Below, piece after piece: positions 24,988 through 33,526 of a DNA stretch of 64,000 nt. The DNA comes from Tindallia californiensis (GTDB taxonomy: Bacteria; Bacillota; Clostridia; Peptostreptococcales; Tindalliaceae), in NCBI RefSeq assembly GCF_900107405.1, contig NZ_FNPV01000006.1, forward strand, positions 124,001 to 188,000. The letters are read 5' to 3'. The notes below the pieces were generated by a model. It made no database searches. It was given only the letters and a program-made list of their open reading frames with translations, and had not been told where the DNA came from. A program made the translations under genes and the position numbers. Positions within the stretch are counted from its first letter, which is position 1. Every line of letters begins with the position of its first letter.

Positions 24988-26826
24988 TCACTTTTCCATC
25001 CTGGCCATCTGCCGGAACCGTTCATTGGATTGCATCAGCTCTTCATAAGTTCCCTGGCCAATCAGTTCCCCACCCTCAAGGACAAAGATCTGATCGCAGT
25101 TTATTAAAGTCGTTAGCCGATGGGCAATCATGATCACCGTTCTACTACCGGCTTCTTTCCCAATATCCTTTAAAACCGCTTCTTCTGTGGCACCATCCAG
25201 CGCACTGGTGGCTTCATCCAGTACCAACACATCTGGGTTTCGATACAACGCCCGGGCTAAGCCAATGCGTTGCCGCTGGCCACCACTCAGTCGGACTCCC
25301 CGTTCACCAATTTCAGTGCTATACTGTTCCGGAAGCTCACTTTCGATAAAGGTATGGATGGCCGCCAGCTGTGCAGCTCGCCTGACGCGTTCCTCATCAA
25401 TATCATCCTTCTTAACGCCGAAAGCAATATTATTGCAGATAGTATCATCGCTTAAATAAATATCCTGTGGAACGTATCCAATCCTCTTCTGCCAGCTTTT
25501 TACTGTGCTTTTACTAAGCGGCGTTCCATCAATGGTTATCTGACCCGAATCCGGTGTCATAAGCCCCATTAATAAGTCGATTAATGTTGTTTTCCCTGAT
25601 CCGGTGGTTCCGACAAAGCCGATCATAGCGTTTTTTTCTATTTCCAGATTAATTCCCTTTAACACCTTTTCCGATGCCCCTTCATAGGTAAACAAGACAT
25701 CTTGGAATCGAATCTTCCTCGTAAAGGAAATCGCTTCCTTATTCTCTCCTTCAAGTTCATCTGTCTGTTCCTCCGCCACTACCAAATCCAGATGAAGTTT
25801 ATCCAAAATAGCCTGGTTAAAATGAACCTGCACCACCCCTCCATATAATTTTTGAAGGGCTGGTAATATCCGCTTACCTGCCAATGCAAACAAACTAATC
25901 AGTGGTATCAGAGTGATCACATCATTGCCTCTCCCAAGCTGAAAAACAATGAAAAATACAATTCCTCCAAAAGCAATGCTTTCTATCAGGTAGTGAGGTA
26001 TTTTTCCAGCTACTTTGTAATATGTATTGTATTGTGCATATTTTTTCGAGTACTTGCTGTATTCACGTATAAAATAGTTTTCCACACCCATTACTTTTGT
26101 CGTCTTAATACTGTCCAGGGCTTCACTGGCAATCTTATAACGACCCTGATTTGACTCGACTCTTCCTGCACCCTTCTTCTTTAACCCATCTCTGATAAAC
26201 ATATTCAGCAGTACATAGGTGCCTCCCAGAAAAACCACAGCTCCAAGCGTTACCAACGTATCAACCCATAAGAGCATCACGATAATGGATATGAAAATCA
26301 TCGTATTAATGACAATCTCAAAAAGCCCTATCAAGTATTGATCTGTCAGTTGTTTTACCTCCGCCAGAATGGTTTGGGCCAATTCACTGGTGTTCTTCTG
26401 CAGAAAAAAGGCATAGGATCTTGAAAGGTACGTTGTCAGAAGCCTGCGAGATATATCATGATTTCGTCTCATGACGTACCGCATTTTCGCCCATATGGTT
26501 AACGCAGAAATAATACTGGAAAAAAAAATGGCGATAAACACCACGATACCCAAAAACATCATGAAAGCATTTTCGTCTGCAAAGTTTCCTTTTTCATAAG
26601 CCCACAGCAACCATTCATTGCTGTGAATCACCGCAGGGTCCATGACCACATTGATAAAGGGAAACACGGAAAAAACGCCAAAAGCTTGAGCAAAGGCTGT
26701 TACAAGACTGAGAAAAAACAAAAAAACAGCATGCAGACGCTCTTTCGGTGTCAGGATATCATATAATTTTTGTATGAAATTTCTTTTTTCTGTACTTATC
26801 GGTTTCAGACTCCTGCACTCCCTCAT
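24988..26826 (-). CDS. ABC transporter with fused membrane and ATPase domains (PglK/MsbA-like flippase)
   Basis: The 612-residue protein has about six membrane helices in residues 25-330 and an ATPase domain after about residue 365. Motifs are Walker A GTTGSGKTT, signature LSGGQRQRIGLARALYR and Walker B VLVLDEATSALDGAT. PglK and MsbA relatives flip lipid-linked oligosaccharides or lipids across the membrane. The start overlaps the stop of the sugar transferase gene as ATGA. Directly following the priming sugar transferase, it is a natural candidate to flip the undecaprenyl-linked product. The locus also has a separate Wzm/Wzt exporter, so two export routes coexist. Confidence 0.88.
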   Translation of the reverse strand: MRECRSLKPISTEKRNFIQKLYDILTPKERLHAVFLFFLSLVTAFAQAFGVFSVFPFINVVMDPAVIHSNEWLLWAYEKGNFADENAFMMFLGIVVFIAIFFSSIISALTIWAKMRYVMRRNHDISRRLLTTYLSRSYAFFLQKNTSELAQTILAEVKQLTDQYLIGLFEIVINTMIFISIIVMLLWVDTLVTLGAVVFLGGTYVLLNMFIRDGLKKKGAGRVESNQGRYKIASEALDSIKTTKVMGVENYFIREYSKYSKKYAQYNTYYKVAGKIPHYLIESIAFGGIVFFIVFQLGRGNDVITLIPLISLFALAGKRILPALQKLYGGVVQVHFNQAILDKLHLDLVVAEEQTDELEGENKEAISFTRKIRFQDVLFTYEGASEKVLKGINLEIEKNAMIGFVGTTGSGKTTLIDLLMGLMTPDSGQITIDGTPLSKSTVKSWQKRIGYVPQDIYLSDDTICNNIAFGVKKDDIDEERVRRAAQLAAIHTFIESELPEQYSTEIGERGVRLSGGQRQRIGLARALYRNPDVLVLDEATSALDGATEEAVLKDIGKEAGSRTVIMIAHRLTTLINCDQIFVLEGGELIGQGTYEELMQSNERFRQMARMEK

Positions 26827-28250
26827 CTACTTTTTCGAATTCGGATCATTGGTTCTTTTTCAGTAACAACAAACCCATACTCAGTCGCTACCTTCTGCAA
26901 ATCCTGTTTACCAGAAACCCCCTTCGCCCGATCCATATTCATGATAACAGGCAGGGTTTGCAACATAATCATGCTATCTAGCCAAAAAGAATAATTTCGG
27001 ATATACAATAAGTCTAACCTTAATTTATCTTCCACCGTTGTGCTGTAATTCCCCCGCACCTGTGCCAAACCGGTAATACCAGCTTTAACGGTTTTTCGAT
27101 ATCGGTAATGTGGCATTTTCTGCTCAAACTTATCTACAAATAAAGGCCGTTCTGGTCGGGGACCCACCAGACTCATATCTCCCTTTAGCACATTAAACAA
27201 CTGCGGCAGCTCATCTAACCGCCAAGCTCGTATCCATTTTCCACAACTAGTAATCCGCTGATCATCCTCTGCGGCCAGAACTGGACCAGTATCTTTTTCC
27301 GCATCCAGCACCATGGATCGAAATTTATACAACGGAAACCGCCGCCCATCCCGCGTAACCCGAATCTGACTATATAAGACTGGTCCAGGAGAAGTAACCT
27401 TAATACAGATTCCAATAAACGCCAGCAACGGCAAAAGGACCACCAGCGCTATGCCAGAGGCCATTATGTCTAGGAATCTCTTGATCATCCGCTGTTCCAC
27501 AGACAGCTGCATGGTATCGATATGAATGACTGGCACATCATCCATCTGACTAACCGAAGCACCCACATTCATGATTTCATAAAAGTCTGGCACCAGCTGC
27601 AGTTCTTTTCGATATTGAATACACAGTTGCATCAAACGATGTTTTTGAGCCGTCGGTACCCCTGGGCATACAAAAACCCAGTCCGACATTTTTACTACAT
27701 CGCTCATAACAGAAATGCTTTCTTCCTGACAAATTACCATTTCCGAAAACCATTCCCTATACTTCTGCATGATCTTTCCAGCAATCTCTTCCGTATTCTG
27801 ACCCTTCCCAATCACAGAAATATGCTTGGCTCCATGCCTTTTGCGCTGAATTTCCAATAGCATCATATAAAAAACACTAAGCACCATTAACTGTAATACA
27901 ACGGCTATGGCAAAGATACTGCGTGGAAAACTAAAGGTCCTCATAAAAAAAGTACCCGCCATGGTAAGGATATTTAAAATCACTACCGAAACCCCTACCG
28001 ATTGAATAAGTTCCAACCGCCCTTTTCTGGTTACATTCATCAGTCCATAAATGCTAAAGAGCAAAACCACACCCACAGAAATATAGGGCACCATGATTCT
28101 GTAAGATGAAAAATTGTATTCCGGAAAAGGATACCCATAGCGTAAGAAAAAGGCCATTAGATATCCAGTATGTACTAGCAATATATTAGCCAGCATTACC
28201 GCCAGCTTTTTATAGTTCCCAAAACTTTTTATTCCAAGCAAAAGGTCCAT
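26823..28250 (-). CDS. Polyprenyl-phosphate sugar-1-phosphate transferase (WbaP/CpsE-type initiating enzyme)
   Basis: The 475-residue protein has about five N-terminal membrane helices, a soluble middle domain and a C-terminal bacterial sugar transferase domain (from about residue 270). Motifs are KRFLDIMASGIALVVLLPLL, FPLYKFRSM, RLDELPQLFNVLKGDMSLVG and PRPERP. It moves a sugar-1-phosphate from a UDP-sugar to undecaprenyl phosphate, the first step in assembly of a polysaccharide repeat. It leads the left operon (28250 down to 21532) with the PglK-like ABC protein, kinase, dehydratase and GalE. Confidence 0.9.
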   Translation of the reverse strand: MDLLLGIKSFGNYKKLAVMLANILLVHTGYLMAFFLRYGYPFPEYNFSSYRIMVPYISVGVVLLFSIYGLMNVTRKGRLELIQSVGVSVVILNILTMAGTFFMRTFSFPRSIFAIAVVLQLMVLSVFYMMLLEIQRKRHGAKHISVIGKGQNTEEIAGKIMQKYREWFSEMVICQEESISVMSDVVKMSDWVFVCPGVPTAQKHRLMQLCIQYRKELQLVPDFYEIMNVGASVSQMDDVPVIHIDTMQLSVEQRMIKRFLDIMASGIALVVLLPLLAFIGICIKVTSPGPVLYSQIRVTRDGRRFPLYKFRSMVLDAEKDTGPVLAAEDDQRITSCGKWIRAWRLDELPQLFNVLKGDMSLVGPRPERPLFVDKFEQKMPHYRYRKTVKAGITGLAQVRGNYSTTVEDKLRLDLLYIRNYSFWLDSMIMLQTLPVIMNMDRAKGVSGKQDLQKVATEYGFVVTEKEPMIRIRKSR

Positions 28251-28354
28251 CCTCTCGAGTATCTATTGATTGAATCTACCCTATTTTACCATTAATGAAC
28301 CTTTTTTGCTATTGGCTTTTCTAGTGTCACGGAATTGTCTAGGTTTCCTTACGT

Positions 28355-29884
28355 CTAATCTTCTCTAATGCTATCGATTTCTTGGACAAACCGATCAACA
28401 TCATGAAGCCCACTATCTATTTTCAATATAGTATGCGTTGTTAATAACTTCAAAGCTTCTGTGATTTTTAGTAATATTTTTCGATCTTGTTTTTTCATTC
28501 TGTTAATCTCTTGTACTTTCTCATTGAGTTTCTCAGGTTTTAACTCTTCATTTTTGATCACTTCTTTCATGTCCTTGGACGTGCTAGAAGAATTTCTGAT
28601 TAAAAACTGAGTTACGACTATCCCAATTAATGCAATGGTTACAATAATGATTGCTAGCATTCTATTGGGCATATGGATAGGCAAAAGAGAAATACCATCT
28701 TCTATAGTTTCCGTCCTAATGGCAGCATTATACCAAAAAGTCAACATTCCCCAAAAGAAAATAATCACTGATAAGATGGTAGCAATCCATTGTATCGCCA
28801 TACTCGATTTAGAGTCATTATCACTTCTTAAACGTTCAATTTGAGCATCTGTTGGTTCAAAAAAATTCTTGATTCTATTTAACAATTTCTCCCTATGCTT
28901 TCGTGGTGCATATAGATATTCTAACATCTCTTCATAGTATTCACTTTTCATATTCTCGCCCTTCTCTGTAAAATTAAAAATAACCCTCTCATATTGTTTT
29001 TCATACTTATCTGTAATCTTTTGATGCTTAATCACTATTTGGTTATATATGGAGTTCATTTGAGCGTTGAGTTCTAATATGCTGAAAAACGTCATATTGT
29101 AAAGTCTTGCATTGATAAATCTGTTTAAAAGAAATAGTTTAATCCTTTCTTTGGGCCATTTATCATTAAGCTTATTAGAGGTGGCTGATAAGATTTTTGA
29201 AGGATTATCAATTATCTTCAACTCTTCATAACAAGCACGCGATCTATGAAACAATACAAAAACAGAATGAAAGTGCTCACTAATTCTGAGCGTGTTTTGA
29301 GCATTCTCATCTAAAAAAATATGTTCAAGTACCCTACGGTACTTTTTTCCCAGATTATCTGTGTATTCAATTTTATAGTATATTTTAAATTTGTTATCAC
29401 TTTCATTTTCTCGCTTATGCTCTTTGAATTTTTCTAAAACTTTACCTTTTGCTTCTTCAACGATATAAATGGGATTCTTAAGTTCAACGTATTCCATGTA
29501 TTTTCCATCCTCTAGGTAGCCGCCATAATAGTCTGGTTCCTTGAATGGTATTTCGAAACTATCCACAAAACCATGCAGTTCCAATTCAGAAAAATATTTA
29601 AAATAATCCGCATTTACTTTACCCTCAAAGACGAGCGTTAAATATACAAATTCTTGAAACCTATTGAAATCAGGAACTATTTGCAATAACAACTTTTCTC
29701 TCAGATACCTTTTCTCCTTTAACGCTGGTTCATTTTTAAAGCTTTCATTCCAATTTTTTTCTTTATTCTCATACTTATCTACTTTTTCTGCATTTAACCT
29801 CATTCCAAATATGGTCCGAAAGTCATCGTCCCAACATTCTGGATTTTCATTTATTTTAAAGCCGAATTTATAGATTGTTTTCAT
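28355..29884 (-). CDS. Large uncharacterised protein with two C-terminal membrane helices
   Basis: A 509-residue protein of no family I recognise. Residues 1 to about 330 are soluble, charged and aromatic-rich (IYKFGFKINENPECWDDDF, EFVYLTLVFEGKVN, FLLNRFINARLYNMTFFSIL). A helical part leads to two membrane segments (about residues 365-385, WIATILSVIIFFWGMLTFWY, and 410-430, MLAIIIVTIALIGIVVTQFL). A charged coiled-coil-like tail with Lys/Glu repeats ends the protein. GGGAGGTGATAAGG supports the start at 29884, eight codons inside the longer frame, and a consensus promoter lies upstream. It is AT-rich and placed between two polysaccharide operons. The layout (soluble sensor, two helices, cytoplasmic tail) recalls membrane effectors, but that is only a suggestion. 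Confidence 0.7.
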   Translation of the reverse strand: MKTIYKFGFKINENPECWDDDFRTIFGMRLNAEKVDKYENKEKNWNESFKNEPALKEKRYLREKLLLQIVPDFNRFQEFVYLTLVFEGKVNADYFKYFSELELHGFVDSFEIPFKEPDYYGGYLEDGKYMEYVELKNPIYIVEEAKGKVLEKFKEHKRENESDNKFKIYYKIEYTDNLGKKYRRVLEHIFLDENAQNTLRISEHFHSVFVLFHRSRACYEELKIIDNPSKILSATSNKLNDKWPKERIKLFLLNRFINARLYNMTFFSILELNAQMNSIYNQIVIKHQKITDKYEKQYERVIFNFTEKGENMKSEYYEEMLEYLYAPRKHREKLLNRIKNFFEPTDAQIERLRSDNDSKSSMAIQWIATILSVIIFFWGMLTFWYNAAIRTETIEDGISLLPIHMPNRMLAIIIVTIALIGIVVTQFLIRNSSSTSKDMKEVIKNEELKPEKLNEKVQEINRMKKQDRKILLKITEALKLLTTHTILKIDSGLHDVDRFVQEIDSIRED

Positions 29885-29923
29885 CCTTATCACCTCCCTG
29901 CATTGCAAATTATTAAAAACTCA

Positions 29924-29952
29924 TTTAAACAACTGATAAATGTTTTTGTCAA
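29924..29952 (-). promoter_or_regulatory. Promoter of the 509-residue membrane protein gene
   Basis: TTGACA (29947-29952), 17 bases, TTTAAA (29924-29929) on the minus strand, 40 bases before the start. The gene is therefore probably a separate transcription unit. Confidence 0.6.
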
Positions 29953-30260
29953 GTCTTCCATAATACCCACAAATTCTAATAGTATTGTACACAGATATTT
30001 TTAAAGTCATTTATTTCATATCCTAAAAAGCAAAGAAAGGTATGGCGTCTATCCAATACTGATGTTACTATTGAAGTAACACCAGTAACTAGACTTTATC
30101 ATACTTTGCGTTATCGTATTTCAACAAATCCCTCTTATTCCAATGCATTCTGAAATAATCCAAGATGCTTAAATACATCCTTTACCTAACTATCCTATAA
30201 GTCAATCAAAAATCCGCTTATTGCGTCACTCAAAATACTTCCGAAAGAGATGGTATAAAT
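29953..30260. other. AT-rich intergenic region between divergent genes
   Basis: No coding frame is seen. A short hairpin (TGTTACT, ATTGA, AGTAACA) is at 30063-30081. The plus-strand glycosyltransferase must be transcribed from here, but I see no strong promoter for it. Confidence 0.5.
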
Positions 30261-31250
30261 ATGAAAAAAGTCGATATCCTTTTAGCCACCTACAACCCCA
30301 ATGACCAGTACTTCATTCAATTATTAAAAAGTCTTGATGAACAATCATATCCAAACCTTTTTTTGATTATTCGAGATGATAGTTCTAATTCAGATACCTT
30401 TCATTCCATTTCAAAACTTGTGAAAACGCATATCACATCATTCGACTACAGAATTACTGCGAATCAAAACAATTTAGGAAGCAACAAAACTTTCGAGAAA
30501 TTAACGCTTGATTCCCGTGGAGATTACGTCGCCTATTGCGATCAAGACGACATCTGGGAAAAAGATAAACTCACAAAACTCGTCGAACTTATCGAAAAAA
30601 ACAAAGATACGGTTTTGTGTTATTCTGATTTGTCTGTCATTGACAAAGATGGCGTTCAACTAGCAGAGAGCTTCAAAGCTATTAACAGAAGGGTTAACCA
30701 TTTATATGGCAATCAATTATTCAAATACTTCTTAAGACGCAATTGTATTACTGGCTGCACAATGCTTATAAAATCCGAAATAGCAAAAAATGCCATTCCA
30801 TTCTGTAGCCAATACTATATCCATGATCACTGGCTTGCTTTATTCGCTTCATCTAGAGGAAGGATTTCATACCTTCCAGATCCCTTAGTTCAATACAGAC
30901 TTCACGAAAAAAACCAAATAGGCCTTTCTCTATTAAATAACATAGATGACAAGGATGACTATTATAAAAAAAAATTGTTAACAGAAAGATCCAAATACCA
31001 GTGGCTTCTCGAATACTATAAAACCAACCCCATATGTGTTCATAGCGTTCAACAAGTGCTGAAATGGACAGAAGATCGCATTCGTTTCTTTGAAAACAAG
31101 AGTTTCCGAACAACCTTTCTCATGATCAGTAGAATTAAAGTTGATCCTCAGCTCATTTTATTGGAACTATTCATCAATCTGCTTCCACTTTCTTTTTCGC
31201 GAATAATTATTAAAACAATCAAGTATCGTTTTTCAGCACATTGTAAATAA
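30261..31250 (+). CDS. Family 2 glycosyltransferase (rhamnosyltransferase-like)
   Basis: The 329-residue protein has a GT-A fold start (VDILLATYNPNDQYFIQLLK), a nucleotide-binding Asp in IIRDDSSNS and the metal-binding acidic motif YCDQDDIW near residue 93. It resembles WsaF/RgpB-type rhamnosyltransferases that read LSTYNG or LATYN at the N-terminus. It is the only plus-strand gene of the polysaccharide locus and converges on rmlC with a 25-base gap. It may therefore be a late insertion. It is cytoplasmic, with a short hydrophobic tail, and probably adds rhamnose made by the adjacent rml genes. Confidence 0.85.
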   Translation: MKKVDILLATYNPNDQYFIQLLKSLDEQSYPNLFLIIRDDSSNSDTFHSISKLVKTHITSFDYRITANQNNLGSNKTFEKLTLDSRGDYVAYCDQDDIWEKDKLTKLVELIEKNKDTVLCYSDLSVIDKDGVQLAESFKAINRRVNHLYGNQLFKYFLRRNCITGCTMLIKSEIAKNAIPFCSQYYIHDHWLALFASSRGRISYLPDPLVQYRLHEKNQIGLSLLNNIDDKDDYYKKKLLTERSKYQWLLEYYKTNPICVHSVQQVLKWTEDRIRFFENKSFRTTFLMISRIKVDPQLILLELFINLLPLSFSRIIIKTIKYRFSAHCK

Positions 31251-31275
31251 GTAATGCAATACGCTACGATGTATC

Positions 31276-31845
31276 CTATTTATTATTTTTGTAATAAAAG
31301 GGAGAGCCCTTCTCACTGAGTATATTAAGCTCTTTATCTTTTTCTGAAAGTATCATTTCTTCGACGGAATCAACGGGCCATTGAATGCCAATAGTAGGAT
31401 CATTCCAAATAATTCCGCTATCATACTCTGGCGCATAAAAATTGGTACACTTGTATGTAAATACAGCGTCTTGAAGCACCAAAAAACCATGAGCGAATCC
31501 TTCTGGTATGTATAGCATCTTTTGGTTCTCACTTGTGAGCACTACACCATGCCATTTGCCATAAGTAGGTGACCCTTTCCGGAGATCCACGCCTACATCG
31601 TAAACACTTCCCGATAGAACCCGAACTAACTTCCCTTGGGGCATTTTTGCTTGAAAATGAAGGCCACGTAATACGCCTTTTTTTGATTTGGATTCATTAT
31701 CCTGAACAAAGGTTGCTTCCAAACCCATATCACGAAATTTCTTTTCATGATAGACTTCCATGAAATACCCTCGCTCATCACCAAAAATTGTAGGCTCAAT
31801 AACCACCATATCTTTGATAGGTGTCTCTGTCATTTTGAAGTTCAT
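31276..31845 (-). CDS. rmlC: dTDP-4-dehydrorhamnose 3,5-epimerase
   Basis: The 189-residue cupin has the family landmarks: FGDERGYFMEVYHEKKF, FVQDNESKSKKGVLRGLHFQ with the catalytic His, VYDVGVDLRKGSPTYGKW and IPEGFAHGFLVL. It epimerises C3 and C5 of dTDP-4-keto-6-deoxyglucose, the third step of dTDP-L-rhamnose synthesis. GGGAGTGG lies about 8 bases before the ATG. It follows rmlD by 16 bases and is the last gene of the right-hand operon. The four rml genes are split: D and C here, B and A about 23 kb away at the start of the same operon. Confidence 0.95.
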   Translation of the reverse strand: MNFKMTETPIKDMVVIEPTIFGDERGYFMEVYHEKKFRDMGLEATFVQDNESKSKKGVLRGLHFQAKMPQGKLVRVLSGSVYDVGVDLRKGSPTYGKWHGVVLTSENQKMLYIPEGFAHGFLVLQDAVFTYKCTNFYAPEYDSGIIWNDPTIGIQWPVDSVEEMILSEKDKELNILSEKGSPFYYKNNK

Positions 31846-31861
31846 CTTATTCCACTCCCGC

Positions 31862-32704
31862 TTATTTCATATCTTTTATAAATTCCCGCAATGCATCTTC
31901 CCAAGACTGAAAAGTATCCATTCCTTGTATCCTCAACATAAAGTTGTCAAGTACTGAGTAGGCAGGTCTTTTTGCAGGTCTTGGGAAAGTATCCGATGTT
32001 ACTGGCTCTATTTCAATGTCCATTCCTTTTAATTCAAATATTTTTTTTGCGAACTCAAACCAACTACATGACCCCAGACATGTTCCATGATACAAACCAT
32101 ATTTTCCGCTGTTCGTTAACATAATCATAGTCTTAGCTACCTCTCTTACGGAGGTTGGAGTCCCTATTTGATCCTCTACAACTTTTATTTTTTTATTTTT
32201 ACTGCCTAGACTTAGCATTGTATGTACAAAGTTCTCTCCATCACCATAAAGCCACGCAGTCCTTATAATGTAATTTTGGGGACAAAACTGATTTAGCATT
32301 TGTTCTCCCATTAATTTGCTTTTTCCGTACACAGTATTAGGAGCAACTGGTGCATCCTCTCTCATTGGTTCTTTTGCTTTCCCGTCAAACACATAATCCG
32401 TAGAAATGTGTACTACCTCAGTGTTTGCAATCTGGCAGGCTAACGCTAAATTTCTAGGTCCTATCGCATTTGTCAAATATGCATTGTCTCTATCACTTTC
32501 ACATAAATCTACTTTCGTATGTGCTGCACAATTATATACCACATCTGGTTTTAATTTATTTACAATGCTACAAACAGCATCGTAATCTGTTATATCCATT
32601 TCATGAGAATTAAAAGCATATACATTTTTACATCCACGATCTGACAATTGTTTAACAACTTCTTTTCCCAACTGCCCACTAGCCCCAGTAACGATAGTGC
32701 TCAT
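31862..32704 (-). CDS. rmlD: dTDP-4-dehydrorhamnose reductase
   Basis: A 280-residue reductase with the NADPH loop TGASGQLGKEV at the N-terminus, HISTDYVFDG and the YxxxK pair in VYGKSK. It makes dTDP-L-rhamnose in the last step of the pathway. AAGGAG nine bases upstream supports the ATG at 32704; the longer frame would add six residues. It sits between cysQ and rmlC. Rhamnose synthesis and sulfate activation are thus on one message. Confidence 0.95.
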   Translation of the reverse strand: MSTIVTGASGQLGKEVVKQLSDRGCKNVYAFNSHEMDITDYDAVCSIVNKLKPDVVYNCAAHTKVDLCESDRDNAYLTNAIGPRNLALACQIANTEVVHISTDYVFDGKAKEPMREDAPVAPNTVYGKSKLMGEQMLNQFCPQNYIIRTAWLYGDGENFVHTMLSLGSKNKKIKVVEDQIGTPTSVREVAKTMIMLTNSGKYGLYHGTCLGSCSWFEFAKKIFELKGMDIEIEPVTSDTFPRPAKRPAYSVLDNFMLRIQGMDTFQSWEDALREFIKDMK

Positions 32705-32728
32705 GGTCAAATCTCCTTCCAAGCGGTT

Positions 32729-33505
32729 CTAAATAAACCTATTTTCTTCTCGATTAATAATATAAAATCCCTTTGCATTCAATGAATCTTTTCTATTGTA
32801 TAAAAGGTCCGATCCATCCATTTGCCGTAGGATTGCACCCGCCTCTTCTGCTATGCAATGCATTGCCGCCGTGTCCCACTCCATTGTAGGGCCAAACCGA
32901 TAGTAAATTTCAGCTTCACCGCTGGCTACCAAACAACCCTTTAAAGAACTTCCAGCGCTTTTCATATCAGAAATTAAATGGCTTTTTTCCTCCAACATCT
33001 TTTTATTCCGCTCATCCGGATGTGATCGGCTACATACCATCCTTAGTTTTTCCGTTGCCAAAGACACCTTTATGGGCTTTTTATTACCATTCACCACCAT
33101 ATATGCCCCTTTTCCCTTACAGGCAAAAAACAATTTTTCCTGTACCGGCACATATATCACTCCTAAAACAGGTTTGTGTTGATAGGCCAACGCTATATTA
33201 ACGGTAAATTCCCCATTTTTCCGAATAAATTCTTTGGTTCCATCCAAAGGATCTACCACCCAGCACCAGTCGTTTTCATGACGATTAGAATCATCTTTTG
33301 ACTCTTCAGATAGTACAGCATGCTCAGGAAAATGAAGGTTAATTCCCTCAACAATCACATCATTAGATGCCTGATCCGCTTCTGTAAGGGGAGAATTATC
33401 ATCCTTCACCTCTATTTCATAGCTTCTATCATAAATTTCCATGATACATTTTCCAGCTTTTACTGCTAATTCTTTCGCTATTTCCAACTCTCGGGTTATA
33501 TTCAT
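32729..33505 (-). CDS. cysQ: 3'(2'),5'-bisphosphate nucleotidase
   Basis: The 258-residue protein belongs to the inositol monophosphatase-like family. It shows the metal sites in LTEADQ, SEESKDD, DPLDGTKEFI and EWDTAAMHCIAEEAG. CysQ removes the 3' phosphate of PAP, the by-product of sulfotransferases, which otherwise inhibits them. TGGAGG supports the ATG at 33505. It lies 22 bases after the SLC13-type permease. With six sulfotransferases in the same locus, its job here is very probably PAP clearance during glycan sulfation. Confidence 0.88.
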   Translation of the reverse strand: MNITRELEIAKELAVKAGKCIMEIYDRSYEIEVKDDNSPLTEADQASNDVIVEGINLHFPEHAVLSEESKDDSNRHENDWCWVVDPLDGTKEFIRKNGEFTVNIALAYQHKPVLGVIYVPVQEKLFFACKGKGAYMVVNGNKKPIKVSLATEKLRMVCSRSHPDERNKKMLEEKSHLISDMKSAGSSLKGCLVASGEAEIYYRFGPTMEWDTAAMHCIAEEAGAILRQMDGSDLLYNRKDSLNAKGFYIINREENRFI

Positions 33506-33526
33506 TTTTAGCCTCCATTTCAATCA

